The notes under the pieces were generated by a model. That model was not told the DNA's origin. It did not search any database and saw only the letters and a list, made by a program, of their open reading frames with translations. Both the position numbers and the translations under genes were made by a program. 64,000 bases of DNA from Thalassovita sp. Its GTDB lineage: Bacteria > Pseudomonadota > Alphaproteobacteria > Rhodobacterales > Rhodobacteraceae. The stretch is from the NCBI GenBank assembly GCA_029212905.1, contig JARGPB010000007.1:1-64000 (forward strand), in the 5' to 3' direction. This document shows, piece after piece, positions 25,715 through 32,893 of the stretch (position 1 is the first letter of the stretch; each line of letters begins with the position of its first letter).

Positions 25715-25746
25715 AGCCCCCGGCCTTTGGCTTGGGGGCTTTTTCA
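25715..25746 (+). terminator. Rho-independent terminator
   Basis: A 7-bp AGCCCCC/GGGGGCT stem with a 12-nt loop is followed by five T, just after the small membrane protein gene. Confidence 0.85.
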
Positions 25747-25774
25747 TGTCCGGGTTTTCGGGGGCAGGGGGGAT

Positions 25775-25894
25775 TTGTACCAAACCATGGTACAAAACGT
25801 ACAAAAGTCCCCAAAGTGTAAAGTGGCGGGCCCGCAGCGACCGTTTGGTTATCTCATTCCCGAGGACCTGTATGTACAGGTGGGCGCCAGGTAA
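25775..25894 (+). other. Dyad-rich non-coding stretch with a possible 35-aa ORF
   Basis: TTGTACCA and TGGTACAA form a perfect 8-bp inverted repeat (5-bp spacer, 25775-25795). Inside it begins ATG (25787) of a 35-codon frame reading MVQNVQKSPKCK...RPFGYLIPEDLYVQVGAR. A second perfect dyad, ACCTGTA/TACAGGT, lies at 25866-25881 within that frame. Whether this is a real micro-gene, a gene relic or only operators is unknown. From 25895 to 26031 I see nothing else. Confidence 0.25.
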
Positions 25895-26031
25895 TCAGGC
25901 CAGGACCAGAACAGAGCCAGCTCCCTCGGAATTGCTTAAGGCCACCGGAATGCAACCGAATGACGTGAAGAGCAGCACCCGCCATCTCGCTACTTAGGGC
26001 GTTTGGGGGGCTACGACAAGGGCTTGCATTC

Positions 26032-26046
26032 GTTCCTGTTTTGTTC
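26032..26046. promoter_or_regulatory. LexA (SOS) box upstream of mmcB
   Basis: GTTC-N7-GTTC exactly, the alphaproteobacterial LexA site, ending 11 bp before the mmcB start codon. A third GTTC follows at 26052-26055. The position would block transcription or early elongation of mmcB until LexA is cleaved. Confidence 0.8.
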
Positions 26047-26057
26047 AAATTGTTCTT

Positions 26058-26489
26058 ATGGATGATCGGTTGCAATCAGGACAGCTTTTGGCGCGCGGCG
26101 TTTCCCGCCATTTGTACAGCTATGGCTTTGTATCTATTGAGGAATTTATCCCCACCCGTGGGCTGCGGGTTGATGTGATGGGGCTGGGGCCCAAGGGGGA
26201 AATATGGGTGGTCGAGTGTAAATCCAGCCGCGCTGATTTTCAGTCCGATTCCAAATGGCGGGGCTATTTGGACTGGTGTGACCGCTATTTCTGGGCCGTC
26301 GATGCCGAGTTTCCGACTGATGTATTACCTGATCAGACGGGCGTGATCATCGCCGATCCATATGGCGCCGAAATCATCCGCATGGCCCCCGAGGCCAGGC
26401 TCCCCGCGCCCCGTCGCAAGGCGCTGACCCACCGTTTCGCGACCCACGCCGCCCGTCGTCTTCAGGCCCTGCGTGATCCGCATATCTAG
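26058..26489 (+). CDS. mmcB: MmcB-family DNA repair protein
   Basis: 143 aa. A compact PD-(D/E)xK-like nuclease fold is suggested by RVDVMGLGPKGEIWVVECKSS (Asp, then ECK) and the following SDSKWRGYLDWCDRYFWAV. MmcB is part of the SOS response in Caulobacter and protects against mitomycin C-type damage. The LexA box immediately upstream supports the call. It is a single gene; the next gene is convergent. Confidence 0.85.
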   Translation: MDDRLQSGQLLARGVSRHLYSYGFVSIEEFIPTRGLRVDVMGLGPKGEIWVVECKSSRADFQSDSKWRGYLDWCDRYFWAVDAEFPTDVLPDQTGVIIADPYGAEIIRMAPEARLPAPRRKALTHRFATHAARRLQALRDPHI

Positions 26490-26496
26490 TTTGAAA

Positions 26497-26685
26497 TCAA
26501 CCCTTTACACTGGCGGCAGCGCGGGCGGCGGCCATGATTTCCTCGGCGATTTCTTCGGCTTCGTCCGGGTGGAAATCCATAGGGACTTCGACGCCGGGGG
26601 CTTCGATGAACAGCCGGACCATGCCCTCGGATGTGGGGCCGATCTGTAGATTGGCTTCGATATTGCGTTCGGTGTTGATGCCCAT
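26497..26685 (-). CDS. Small acidic conserved protein (probably the DUF6324 family)
   Basis: 62 aa, soluble, with MDFHPDEAEEIAEEIMAAAR as an acidic helix near the C-terminus and a beta-rich first half. It looks like a small protein found across Rhodobacteraceae, which I recall being annotated DUF6324; that name is from memory. A GGAG site lies just before the ATG. Function unknown. Confidence 0.65.
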   Translation of the reverse strand: MGINTERNIEANLQIGPTSEGMVRLFIEAPGVEVPMDFHPDEAEEIAEEIMAAARAAASVKG

Positions 26686-26837
26686 GGGACAATCTCCTTT
26701 GATCGCAACTCAGCTAGCTTTTCCGGGCTTGATTGGCAAGGGCCACGCGCCGATCCCCTCGGTGTCGGTGCATATGTCAGAAATCTGACTAAACCCTCTT
26801 GCAATCCCCTGACAGGGCAGCTAAATCGCCCCCCAGT

Positions 26838-26914
26838 GCCGCCTTAGCTCAGTTGGTTAGAGCGCTGGATTGTGGATCCAGAGGTCCCCTGTTCAAGCCA
26901 GGGAGGCGGTACCA
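26838..26914 (+). tRNA. tRNA-His (GUG), G-1 not encoded, A73
   Basis: 77 nt including CCA. The anticodon loop is TTGTGGA (GUG) with a perfect CTGGA/TCCAG stem, the D-arm is AGCTCAGTTGGTTAGAGC and the T-arm CCCTG-TTCAAGC-CAGGG. The acceptor pairs GCCGCCT with AGGCGGT, making position 1:72 a G-U wobble. The base before the gene is T and the discriminator is A73, so the near-universal G-1:C73 identity pair is absent, as reported for a clade of alphaproteobacteria. Confidence 0.97.
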
Positions 26915-26980
26915 TTTCTTCTTTGAAATCAGAGACTAACCATTGCCCGGCACTGCATGTGCCGGACTGGTTCTGATCCG

Positions 26981-27310
26981 TTAGCGTTGCCGGTGAGTGA
27001 TGCTAAGCGCGCGTTGATGCGTGCGAAACGCCGGTTCACGAAGGTTGGGAATCTGGTTGCGTTCAGACGTTTTCATGAACCGTTCCGTCACCACAAACGA
27101 GGCGATTGCGACAAACACACCGCCTGCCATTTGCCCGATCAGCACGCCCTCGGCGTTCTAATATTGCGCGCCAAGATACACAAAAGGCATGATTCCCAAT
27201 GTGTTACGCCTCCAGTTTGCCCAGGAAACTCACCCCGTTGAAGGTCCAGACCAATGACAGAGGCCCGCAGAACAAGAAGATCAGATTGTGGGAAACGCTT
27301 TGGGGTTTGA
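26981..27310 (-). pseudogene. MATE-family efflux transporter, C-terminal remnant
   Basis: On the minus strand three blocks match the end of a MATE exporter: LIFLFCGPLSLVWTFNGV, then TLGIMPFVYLGAQY, then NAEGVLIGQMAGGVF with a cytoplasmic tail ending at TAA. The first and second blocks are in different frames, and the second and third are split by an in-frame TAG where a Trp or similar codon is expected. Upstream the sequence changes to AT-rich DNA with no start. Clearly inactive. Confidence 0.7.
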
Positions 27311-27591
27311 ATATGTTCGATGTGAATTAACGTAATAAAATCAATATGATAGTCGCATAATAATACATAAAACATGATCAGGAAAACGCTACGGTCAACG
27401 GCCTGTCGCACGCGGTCATGTCGCCCCGCGCCCGATGATTGCCATGCTGGCGACGGCGGTCTTGGTGACGCTGGTGTCGCCTACGGGGGGCGCGGCAGTG
27501 GTCAGCATTGCCGGAATGTAGGACATTTTCCGGCGATCAAAGACAGAATTAGCACTGACGGGCCGCGCATGCCCTGCGCATCGGTGCAGAC
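27311..27591. other. AT-rich gap with decayed coding sequence
   Basis: 27311-27375 is markedly AT-rich. On the plus strand near 27436-27522 a short frame reads like one membrane helix (MIAMLATAVLVTLVSPTGG) ending at TAG, perhaps another gene relic. No intact gene is seen. Confidence 0.4.
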
Positions 27592-27891
27592 TTATGGCTT
27601 TTCCAGTTGGATCTCGCGTACCAGTTTCTGTGTGACACGGCTGTAGATCAGCACCCGACTGTCATCGGTGACGATGGCGTACCAGTCTTTGGTCTGGGTA
27701 TAGGCCTCGGGGGTGGTGCCTGCGGGCAGCGTCAGTACCGACGGGAAGTCCGGCGGCGTTTGTCGGTAGCGGATGACAATCAGCACGACGATGGTTACAA
27801 CGCCCGCAATCATGGTGAGGGTCAGCACAGTGACCAGCACCTTCAGGAATTTCAACAGCGCCGTATCCATCGGCTGAGGGATGTCGTCCAT
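27592..27891 (-). CDS. Small membrane-anchored protein (probably the DUF6476 family)
   Basis: 99 aa. One N-terminal helix (LVTVLTLTMIAGVVTIVVLIV) is followed by a ~55-residue soluble domain with LPAGTTPEAYTQTKDWYAIVTDDSRVLIY. It resembles a family I recall as DUF6476, usually found beside the RluA gene in Rhodobacterales. Its ATG and that of the divergent pseudouridine synthase share the bases of a single CCATGG, so the two cannot have separate upstream regions. Confidence 0.7.
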   Translation of the reverse strand: MDDIPQPMDTALLKFLKVLVTVLTLTMIAGVVTIVVLIVIRYRQTPPDFPSVLTLPAGTTPEAYTQTKDWYAIVTDDSRVLIYSRVTQKLVREIQLEKP

Positions 27892-28915
27892 GGGCTCCAA
27901 CCGCTTGTCCTTTTCTATTCAGGCCGATCCGCCTGCGCGTCTTGATAAGGCGATTTCCCGCGATGCGCCAGAAGAAGCCTCGCTGTCGCGCACCCGTCTG
28001 GCCAAGCTGATCGACGCGGGCGAGGTTCTGCTGAACGGCACCCCCGTCATCAGCGCCAAGGGCAAGGTCGCCGAGGGCGATCTGATCGAGGTCACGGTTC
28101 CTGCGCCCATCGAAAGCGACCTGACCCCTGAGGATATCCCCCTGTCCATCGTGTTCGAGGATGACGACCTGATCGTCATCGACAAACCTGCGGGCATGGT
28201 GGTGCACCCGGCGCCTGGCTCGCCCACGGGGACGTTGGTGAATGCGCTGATGCATCATTGCGGCGATACGTTGTCCGGGGTGGGGGGCGAAAAACGCCCC
28301 GGTATCGTCCACAGGATCGACAAGGACACCAGCGGCCTGTTGGTTGTCGCTAAATCCGACAAGGCGCATCACGGGCTGGCCGATCAGTTCCGCGCCCACT
28401 CGGCCGAGCGGTATTATCAGGCGGTGTGCTATGGTGTGCCCGATGCCAATGATCCACGGCTGCGCGGGGTGCGGGGCATCAATTTTGAGCCGGGCAATAT
28501 CATGAAGGTGACAACCCACCTGGCCCGCCACAAGACCGATCGCCAGAAACAGGCTGTGTTCTTTGAGGGCGGGCGCCACGCTGTTACCCGTGTGCGAATT
28601 GTCGAGCCCTTCGGCACGCCTCCGGTCGTGACGCTGGTGGAATGCTGGCTGGAAACCGGGCGGACGCATCAGATCCGCGTGCATATGGCCCATGCGGGGC
28701 ACGGGCTGGTGGGCGATCCGACCTATGGCGGGCGGCGCAAGTTGCCGGCGAAGTCAATTTCCGAGGCGGGGATCGCGGCAGCCAAGGCCTTCTCTCGTCA
28801 GGCGCTGCATGCGGCGGTTTTGGGTTTTGTCCATCCCGCCACGGGCGAATCGATGCGGTTTGAATCCCCACTGCCGCAGGACATGCAGGACCTGATTACG
28901 GCGCTGCGCGGCTAG
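27890..28915 (+). CDS. rluD: RluA-family 23S rRNA pseudouridine synthase (RluD-like)
   Basis: 341 aa. An N-terminal S4 RNA-binding domain (TRLAKLIDAGEVLLNGTPV) precedes the RluA-type catalytic domain with the nucleophilic Asp in HRIDKDTSGLLVVAK. Other core segments are VIDKPAGMVVHP and LETGRTHQIRVHMAHAG. It would modify uridines in large-subunit rRNA helix 69, as RluD does. GAGGG 9 nt before the ATG supports this start; an ATG 9 bp upstream is the alternative. It is head-to-head with the DUF6476-like gene. Confidence 0.9.
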   Translation: MGSNRLSFSIQADPPARLDKAISRDAPEEASLSRTRLAKLIDAGEVLLNGTPVISAKGKVAEGDLIEVTVPAPIESDLTPEDIPLSIVFEDDDLIVIDKPAGMVVHPAPGSPTGTLVNALMHHCGDTLSGVGGEKRPGIVHRIDKDTSGLLVVAKSDKAHHGLADQFRAHSAERYYQAVCYGVPDANDPRLRGVRGINFEPGNIMKVTTHLARHKTDRQKQAVFFEGGRHAVTRVRIVEPFGTPPVVTLVECWLETGRTHQIRVHMAHAGHGLVGDPTYGGRRKLPAKSISEAGIAAAKAFSRQALHAAVLGFVHPATGESMRFESPLPQDMQDLITALRG

Positions 28916-29045
28916 GTTCGCGCGGCAAAATCCGCGCATGATCCCGATTGTCACAAACAGCACATGCGCGTGAATGCACGGTTACAAAGCTCGCATCCCG
29001 ACGGAACCGGGCACATATTCCGTTAAGATATCGACGAACACGGGG

Positions 29046-29074
29046 CTTGAAAGGCCACCTGACGTCTCCTATGT
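29046..29074 (+). promoter_or_regulatory. RpoH-type promoter of rpoH
   Basis: CTTG, 18 bp, CCTATGT matches the alphaproteobacterial heat-shock promoter pattern (CTTG-N17/18-CYTATnT). It lies ~40 bp before the rpoH start and predicts autoregulation, as known for Caulobacter rpoH. Confidence 0.7.
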
Positions 29075-29111
29075 GAATGTTAAGCCCCTAAACATTGGGA
29101 GGGACAAGAGA

Positions 29112-30008
29112 ATGGCTAACTATGCAAATCTACCGGCCCCGACGCCGGAAGGCGGCCTGAACCGCTATCTTCAGGAAATTCGCAAGTTCCCCATGCTGGA
29201 ACATGGCGAGGAATATATGCTGGCCAAGCGCTGGGTCGAACAAGAAGACACCGAAGCGGCCCATAAAATGGTCACCAGCCACCTGCGTCTGGCGGCGAAG
29301 ATTGCCATGGGCTATCGTGGGTATGGCCTGCCCCAGGCCGAAGTGATCTCTGAGGCCAACGTGGGTCTGATGCAGGCCGTGAAACGGTTCGACCCCGAAA
29401 AGGGCTTCCGTCTGGCGACCTATGCCATGTGGTGGATCCGTGCCTCGATCCAGGAATATATCCTGCGGTCCTGGTCGCTGGTGAAGCTGGGCACGACCTC
29501 GGCGCAAAAGAAACTGTTCTTTAACCTGCGCAAGGCCAAAGCCCGTATCGGTGCCTTCGAAGAGGGCGATCTGCGCCCCGAAAACGTCGCGCGTATCGCC
29601 CATGATCTGGGCGTGACCGAGGCCGAAGTGGTCAGCATGAATGGCCGCATGTCGGGCGGGGATGCCTCGCTGAACGCCACTGTTGGCTCCGAAGGCGAAG
29701 GCACGATGCAATGGCAGGACTGGTTGGAGGACGAAAGCGCCGACCAGGCTGGCGACTACGCCGAAAAGGACGAAATGGATGCGCGCCGCGAATTGCTGGC
29801 CGAAGCCATGGATGTTCTGAACGAGCGCGAGCGTGACATCCTGGTTCAGCGTCGCCTGTCCGAGGACACCGTGACCCTCGAAGATCTGAGCGGCCAATAT
29901 GACGTCAGCCGTGAACGCATCCGCCAGATCGAGGTGCGCGCGTTCGAAAAGCTGCAAAAACGCATGCGCGACCTGGCCTCTGAGCGGGGTATGCTTGCCA
30001 GCGCTTGA
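29112..30008 (+). CDS. rpoH: RNA polymerase sigma-32 factor RpoH
   Basis: 298 aa. Region 2 contains AVKRFDPEKGFRLATYAMWW, the RpoH box is QKKLFFNLRKAK, and region 4.2 ends the protein (VTLEDLSGQYDVSRERIRQIEVRAFEKL). It directs transcription of heat-shock and, in Rhodobacterales, oxidative-stress genes. The start is the ATG after GGGAGGGACAAGAGA; upstream in-frame codons are the leader. Rhodobacterales often carry two RpoH paralogues; which one this is cannot be told here. A strong terminator follows. Confidence 0.95.
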   Translation: MANYANLPAPTPEGGLNRYLQEIRKFPMLEHGEEYMLAKRWVEQEDTEAAHKMVTSHLRLAAKIAMGYRGYGLPQAEVISEANVGLMQAVKRFDPEKGFRLATYAMWWIRASIQEYILRSWSLVKLGTTSAQKKLFFNLRKAKARIGAFEEGDLRPENVARIAHDLGVTEAEVVSMNGRMSGGDASLNATVGSEGEGTMQWQDWLEDESADQAGDYAEKDEMDARRELLAEAMDVLNERERDILVQRRLSEDTVTLEDLSGQYDVSRERIRQIEVRAFEKLQKRMRDLASERGMLASA

Positions 30009-30020
30009 CACGAGTTTACG

Positions 30021-30051
30021 CCGGCCCCCATCGTGGGGCCGGTTCTATTTT
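30021..30051 (+). terminator. Rho-independent terminator of rpoH
   Basis: An 8-bp CCGGCCCC/GGGGCCGG stem with a 6-nt loop is followed by TTCTATTTT. Confidence 0.85.
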
Positions 30052-30064
30052 CAACAGGTGTATT

Positions 30065-30367
30065 ATGAACGACGAAGATAAACTCAGTGGGCGCCTGCAC
30101 GGCGAGCAACCTGACCCCGAGCACCCCGAAGGCTTGCTTATGCGTATCGTGTTTACGCTGATTATCGGCGTCATGATGAGCGTGACACAAACCATTCTGG
30201 GCGCGCTGACATTGATCCAAATCCTGATCATGGCCTTGAACAAGGGCGAGCCAAACGAAAACCTGGCAAATTTCGGCACGGACCTAGGGGTTTGGATGGC
30301 CAAGGCCGTCCGCTATATGACCGCAGCAAGCGATGTGAAACCCTGGCCCTGGACCGAACTGGACTGA
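30065..30367 (+). CDS. DUF4389 domain protein
   Basis: 100 aa. A charged N-terminus is followed by one long hydrophobic region (LLMRIVFTLIIGVMMSV then ILGALTLIQILIMAL) and the family's typical NLANFGTDLGVWMAKAVRYMT segment. Membrane protein of unknown function. An in-frame start 60 bp upstream overlaps the terminator and is unlikely. Confidence 0.8.
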   Translation: MNDEDKLSGRLHGEQPDPEHPEGLLMRIVFTLIIGVMMSVTQTILGALTLIQILIMALNKGEPNENLANFGTDLGVWMAKAVRYMTAASDVKPWPWTELD

Positions 30368-30464
30368 TCGGTGACGGTCCGTCGGAGTGTCGCAAACTTG
30401 TCGGCAGGTGAGGACGGCCAAGGCCGCAGCTTTCTATCGTGATCTGTTGGGGCCGATCTGCTGA

Positions 30465-31643
30465 TTACTCCAGCCGGGCCCTGAGGACGCGCAGCATGTT
30501 TTCGCCCATGACTTTGCGGATTTGGGGTTCTGTCAGACCTGCCGACAGCAATTCACTGGTCAGCGCCGGTAGCTCGGAGGCATCAAACGCCGTCTCGATT
30601 GATCCGTCGAAGTCCGATCCCAGCGAGACATGATCTTCGCCCACGGCCTGCACGGCGGCGACAATCATTTTGGCGATGCCTTTCGGTGTGATCTCATCAC
30701 AGGCGACTTCGGCCCAATATCCCATACCGATGATCCCGCCAGTGGCGGCGATGGCCTGCATCAGATCATCAGGATAGTTGCGTTTGACCGGACAGTGCGA
30801 ATGGATGCCGGAATGGGACAGCACGATTGGAATATCCGTCATTTCCAGAACTTCGCGGGCGGCTTGCGGGCTGGAATGGGCAACGTCGATGATCATGGGG
30901 CGCTTGGCCACTTCGGTGACGACCGCGCGGCCGAAGTCCGTTAGCCCATGGTTCCCCTCGCCATGCAGTGACCCGCCCAAGTCGTTGTCAAAGAAATGCT
31001 GAAGCCCGATTAGCCGGTACCCGGCGTCCTCCAACTTGTCGAGGTTGCTCAGGTCGCCCTCAAGCGGGTGCGCGCCTTCAATACCCAGAATACCCGCAAT
31101 GATTTGTTCGCCCTTTGCACGGCGGGCCAGCACGTCGTTCAGTTCGGCATTTGTGGTGATGACCTTCAGGTGGTGGGGTTCTTTTGCTTCAAACCCGTGC
31201 AGCTTCTCGGCTTGATATAGGGCGCGTTCCAGGATGCTTTGCCAGGTCCGCATTGGCCACAGTTGCCCAAAGGCCAAGAGCGTAATGTTGTCAAAGGTCT
31301 CGGCGCTGTTTTCTTCATAGTTCAAGCCGGCAGGCGATTTCGTAACCGCCGTAAAGACCTGAACGGCAACCCCGCCGTCACGCAGGCGCGGCAGATCCAC
31401 CTGACCAAAGTTTCCGCGCTTGGTCAGGTCGCGTTTCCACAACAGGCTGTCGGCATGCCAATCGCCCACAATCAGCGTGTCATGCAGCGCCTGCCCCTCG
31501 GCCGAAACCGGATAGGGATCATGCGCGATCACGTTGTTCATCTGGTGACCGGCAATTCCCGGTGCGAAAACCCAAAAGCCAGCCAGCCCAAGACCAGCCA
31601 GCACAATGACCGCGACAAGCAGCCGTTTCAGCCATTTCAACAT
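30465..31643 (-). CDS. Membrane-anchored dipeptidase (peptidase M19)
   Basis: 392 aa. One N-terminal helix (LLVAVIVLAGLGLAGFWVF) anchors the enzyme with the catalytic domain outside. The binuclear zinc site of renal-dipeptidase family members is visible: DWHADSL, the bridging Glu in GIEGAHPLEGD, IDVAHSS and LSHSGIHSHC, and the late GSDFDGSIE. Substrates in the family are dipeptides including D-amino-acid ones. The next minus-strand gene (YHS protein) lies ~70 bp upstream and is possibly co-transcribed. Confidence 0.9.
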   Translation of the reverse strand: MLKWLKRLLVAVIVLAGLGLAGFWVFAPGIAGHQMNNVIAHDPYPVSAEGQALHDTLIVGDWHADSLLWKRDLTKRGNFGQVDLPRLRDGGVAVQVFTAVTKSPAGLNYEENSAETFDNITLLAFGQLWPMRTWQSILERALYQAEKLHGFEAKEPHHLKVITTNAELNDVLARRAKGEQIIAGILGIEGAHPLEGDLSNLDKLEDAGYRLIGLQHFFDNDLGGSLHGEGNHGLTDFGRAVVTEVAKRPMIIDVAHSSPQAAREVLEMTDIPIVLSHSGIHSHCPVKRNYPDDLMQAIAATGGIIGMGYWAEVACDEITPKGIAKMIVAAVQAVGEDHVSLGSDFDGSIETAFDASELPALTSELLSAGLTEPQIRKVMGENMLRVLRARLE

Positions 31644-31716
31644 GGTACCCTCCCACAGTTAGATCACCCTAGTCATGGGGGGTGATTCCCCCCAAGGGTG
31701 ACGTTGCGGGCGGGCG

Positions 31717-32166
31717 TTAATTCAGAATTTCGGGCCAGTTGGCATCGGCGGCGGCGATCCTGCCTGCGGTATCTTTCAACCAGCGGCGGCGCACCCCTTT
31801 CGAGTAATTCAGGTACAGCTTGCCGTCCACGATGCTCCAGGCATTTGGGGCGGTCGGGGCGACATAGCCTTCGCTGGCCGCATAGGCGCAATACCCGCCG
31901 TATTGCGGGGCATAGGCGGTGGGATCGGCCTGAAATGCAGCGCGGTTCTCTTGGGTCGTGAAACGCCAGGTCGCTCCCATCCAGTCCAGCGTGATGTCTT
32001 TGCGACCGGCCACGGGTTTGCCTTGTGTGAAATAGGCCACCACGTCGCTGCCATCCACGGCGACCCCGTTCTCGGCATAAATCTTGGGGGACATGGCAAA
32101 GGCCATGTGTGGCAGAGCAGCGGCTGCTGGCAGCGATAACAGGAATGCACGGCGGTTTATGGGCAT
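31717..32166 (-). CDS. YHS-domain protein with Tat-like signal
   Basis: 149 aa. The N-terminus INRRAFLLSLPAAAALPHMAFA has a twin arginine and hydrophobic core. The YHS domain follows (VAVDGSDVVAYFTQGKPVAGRKD ... QYGGYCAYAASEG). YHS domains are often linked to metal or heme proteins, but no ligand set is obvious apart from the single cysteine in GGYCAY. GGAGGACCCC precedes the ATG. Role unknown; periplasmic location inferred. Confidence 0.8.
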   Translation of the reverse strand: MPINRRAFLLSLPAAAALPHMAFAMSPKIYAENGVAVDGSDVVAYFTQGKPVAGRKDITLDWMGATWRFTTQENRAAFQADPTAYAPQYGGYCAYAASEGYVAPTAPNAWSIVDGKLYLNYSKGVRRRWLKDTAGRIAAADANWPEILN

Positions 32167-32406
32167 GGGGGTCCTCCGGGGGTGCCTGGGATCAATGTGG
32201 CGCAGGTTTCGCCCCCGCGCTATCCCGCTCACGCTGGTTTGATCGGGTGTTAGATGTTTGGGCGGTTCTGCCAGATCTGTACCCATGTCGCGATCCAGGC
32301 GTCACTAGGGCCAGGACGAGGCGAATTCGGCTGGCGGGGGATGCCGTTGCAATATAGCTGGGGGGGCGCGCACCAAACGGCGCAGGCTTGGGATACTGGT
32401 CCAGAA

Positions 32407-32835
32407 ATGATCGCATACCTTTTGTTATTCGGCTCGGCCTTTGCGGCTGCGACCATCCTGCCCATGCAATCCGAGGCGGTTTTGGTGTCTCAATTGTTGC
32501 TTGGCGCGCATCCGGCCGAGGCTCTGGTTGCGGTTGCGACGGTGGGGAACGTGTTGGGGTCAGTCGTCAATTGGTACTTGGGGCGGTATTTGCTTCGGTT
32601 CCAGAACAAGCGCTGGTTTCCGACATCCGAGCAACAAATTGAGCGGGCGCAGAACTGGTACCGGCGATTTGGGCGGTGGTCTTTGCTGGGCAGCTGGGTG
32701 CCCATCATCGGAGACCCGCTGACGGTCGTCGCTGGCGTGATGAGAGAGCCGCTGCTTTCGTTCTTCGTGCTGGTCACGATCGCAAAGGCTGGGCGATACC
32801 TGCTTTTGGCGGCGGCGACACTGGCTTGGGTCTGA
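32407..32835 (+). CDS. YqaA-family (DedA/SNARE-associated) membrane protein
   Basis: 142 aa with four hydrophobic stretches. The typical YqaA/DedA signature appears as GNVLGSVVNWYLGRYL, and the GRWSLLGSWVPIIGDPLTVVAGVMR segment corresponds to the conserved re-entrant loop. Homologues act in lipid scrambling or envelope homeostasis. The frame is open 150 bp further upstream, but the residues there are not protein-like. Confidence 0.85.
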   Translation: MIAYLLLFGSAFAAATILPMQSEAVLVSQLLLGAHPAEALVAVATVGNVLGSVVNWYLGRYLLRFQNKRWFPTSEQQIERAQNWYRRFGRWSLLGSWVPIIGDPLTVVAGVMREPLLSFFVLVTIAKAGRYLLLAAATLAWV

Positions 32836-32893
32836 TGCCGCGCCTGTGTGGCAGGCGCCGAACCACTGTTGCGGTCCGGCGCCCACAGAGGGA

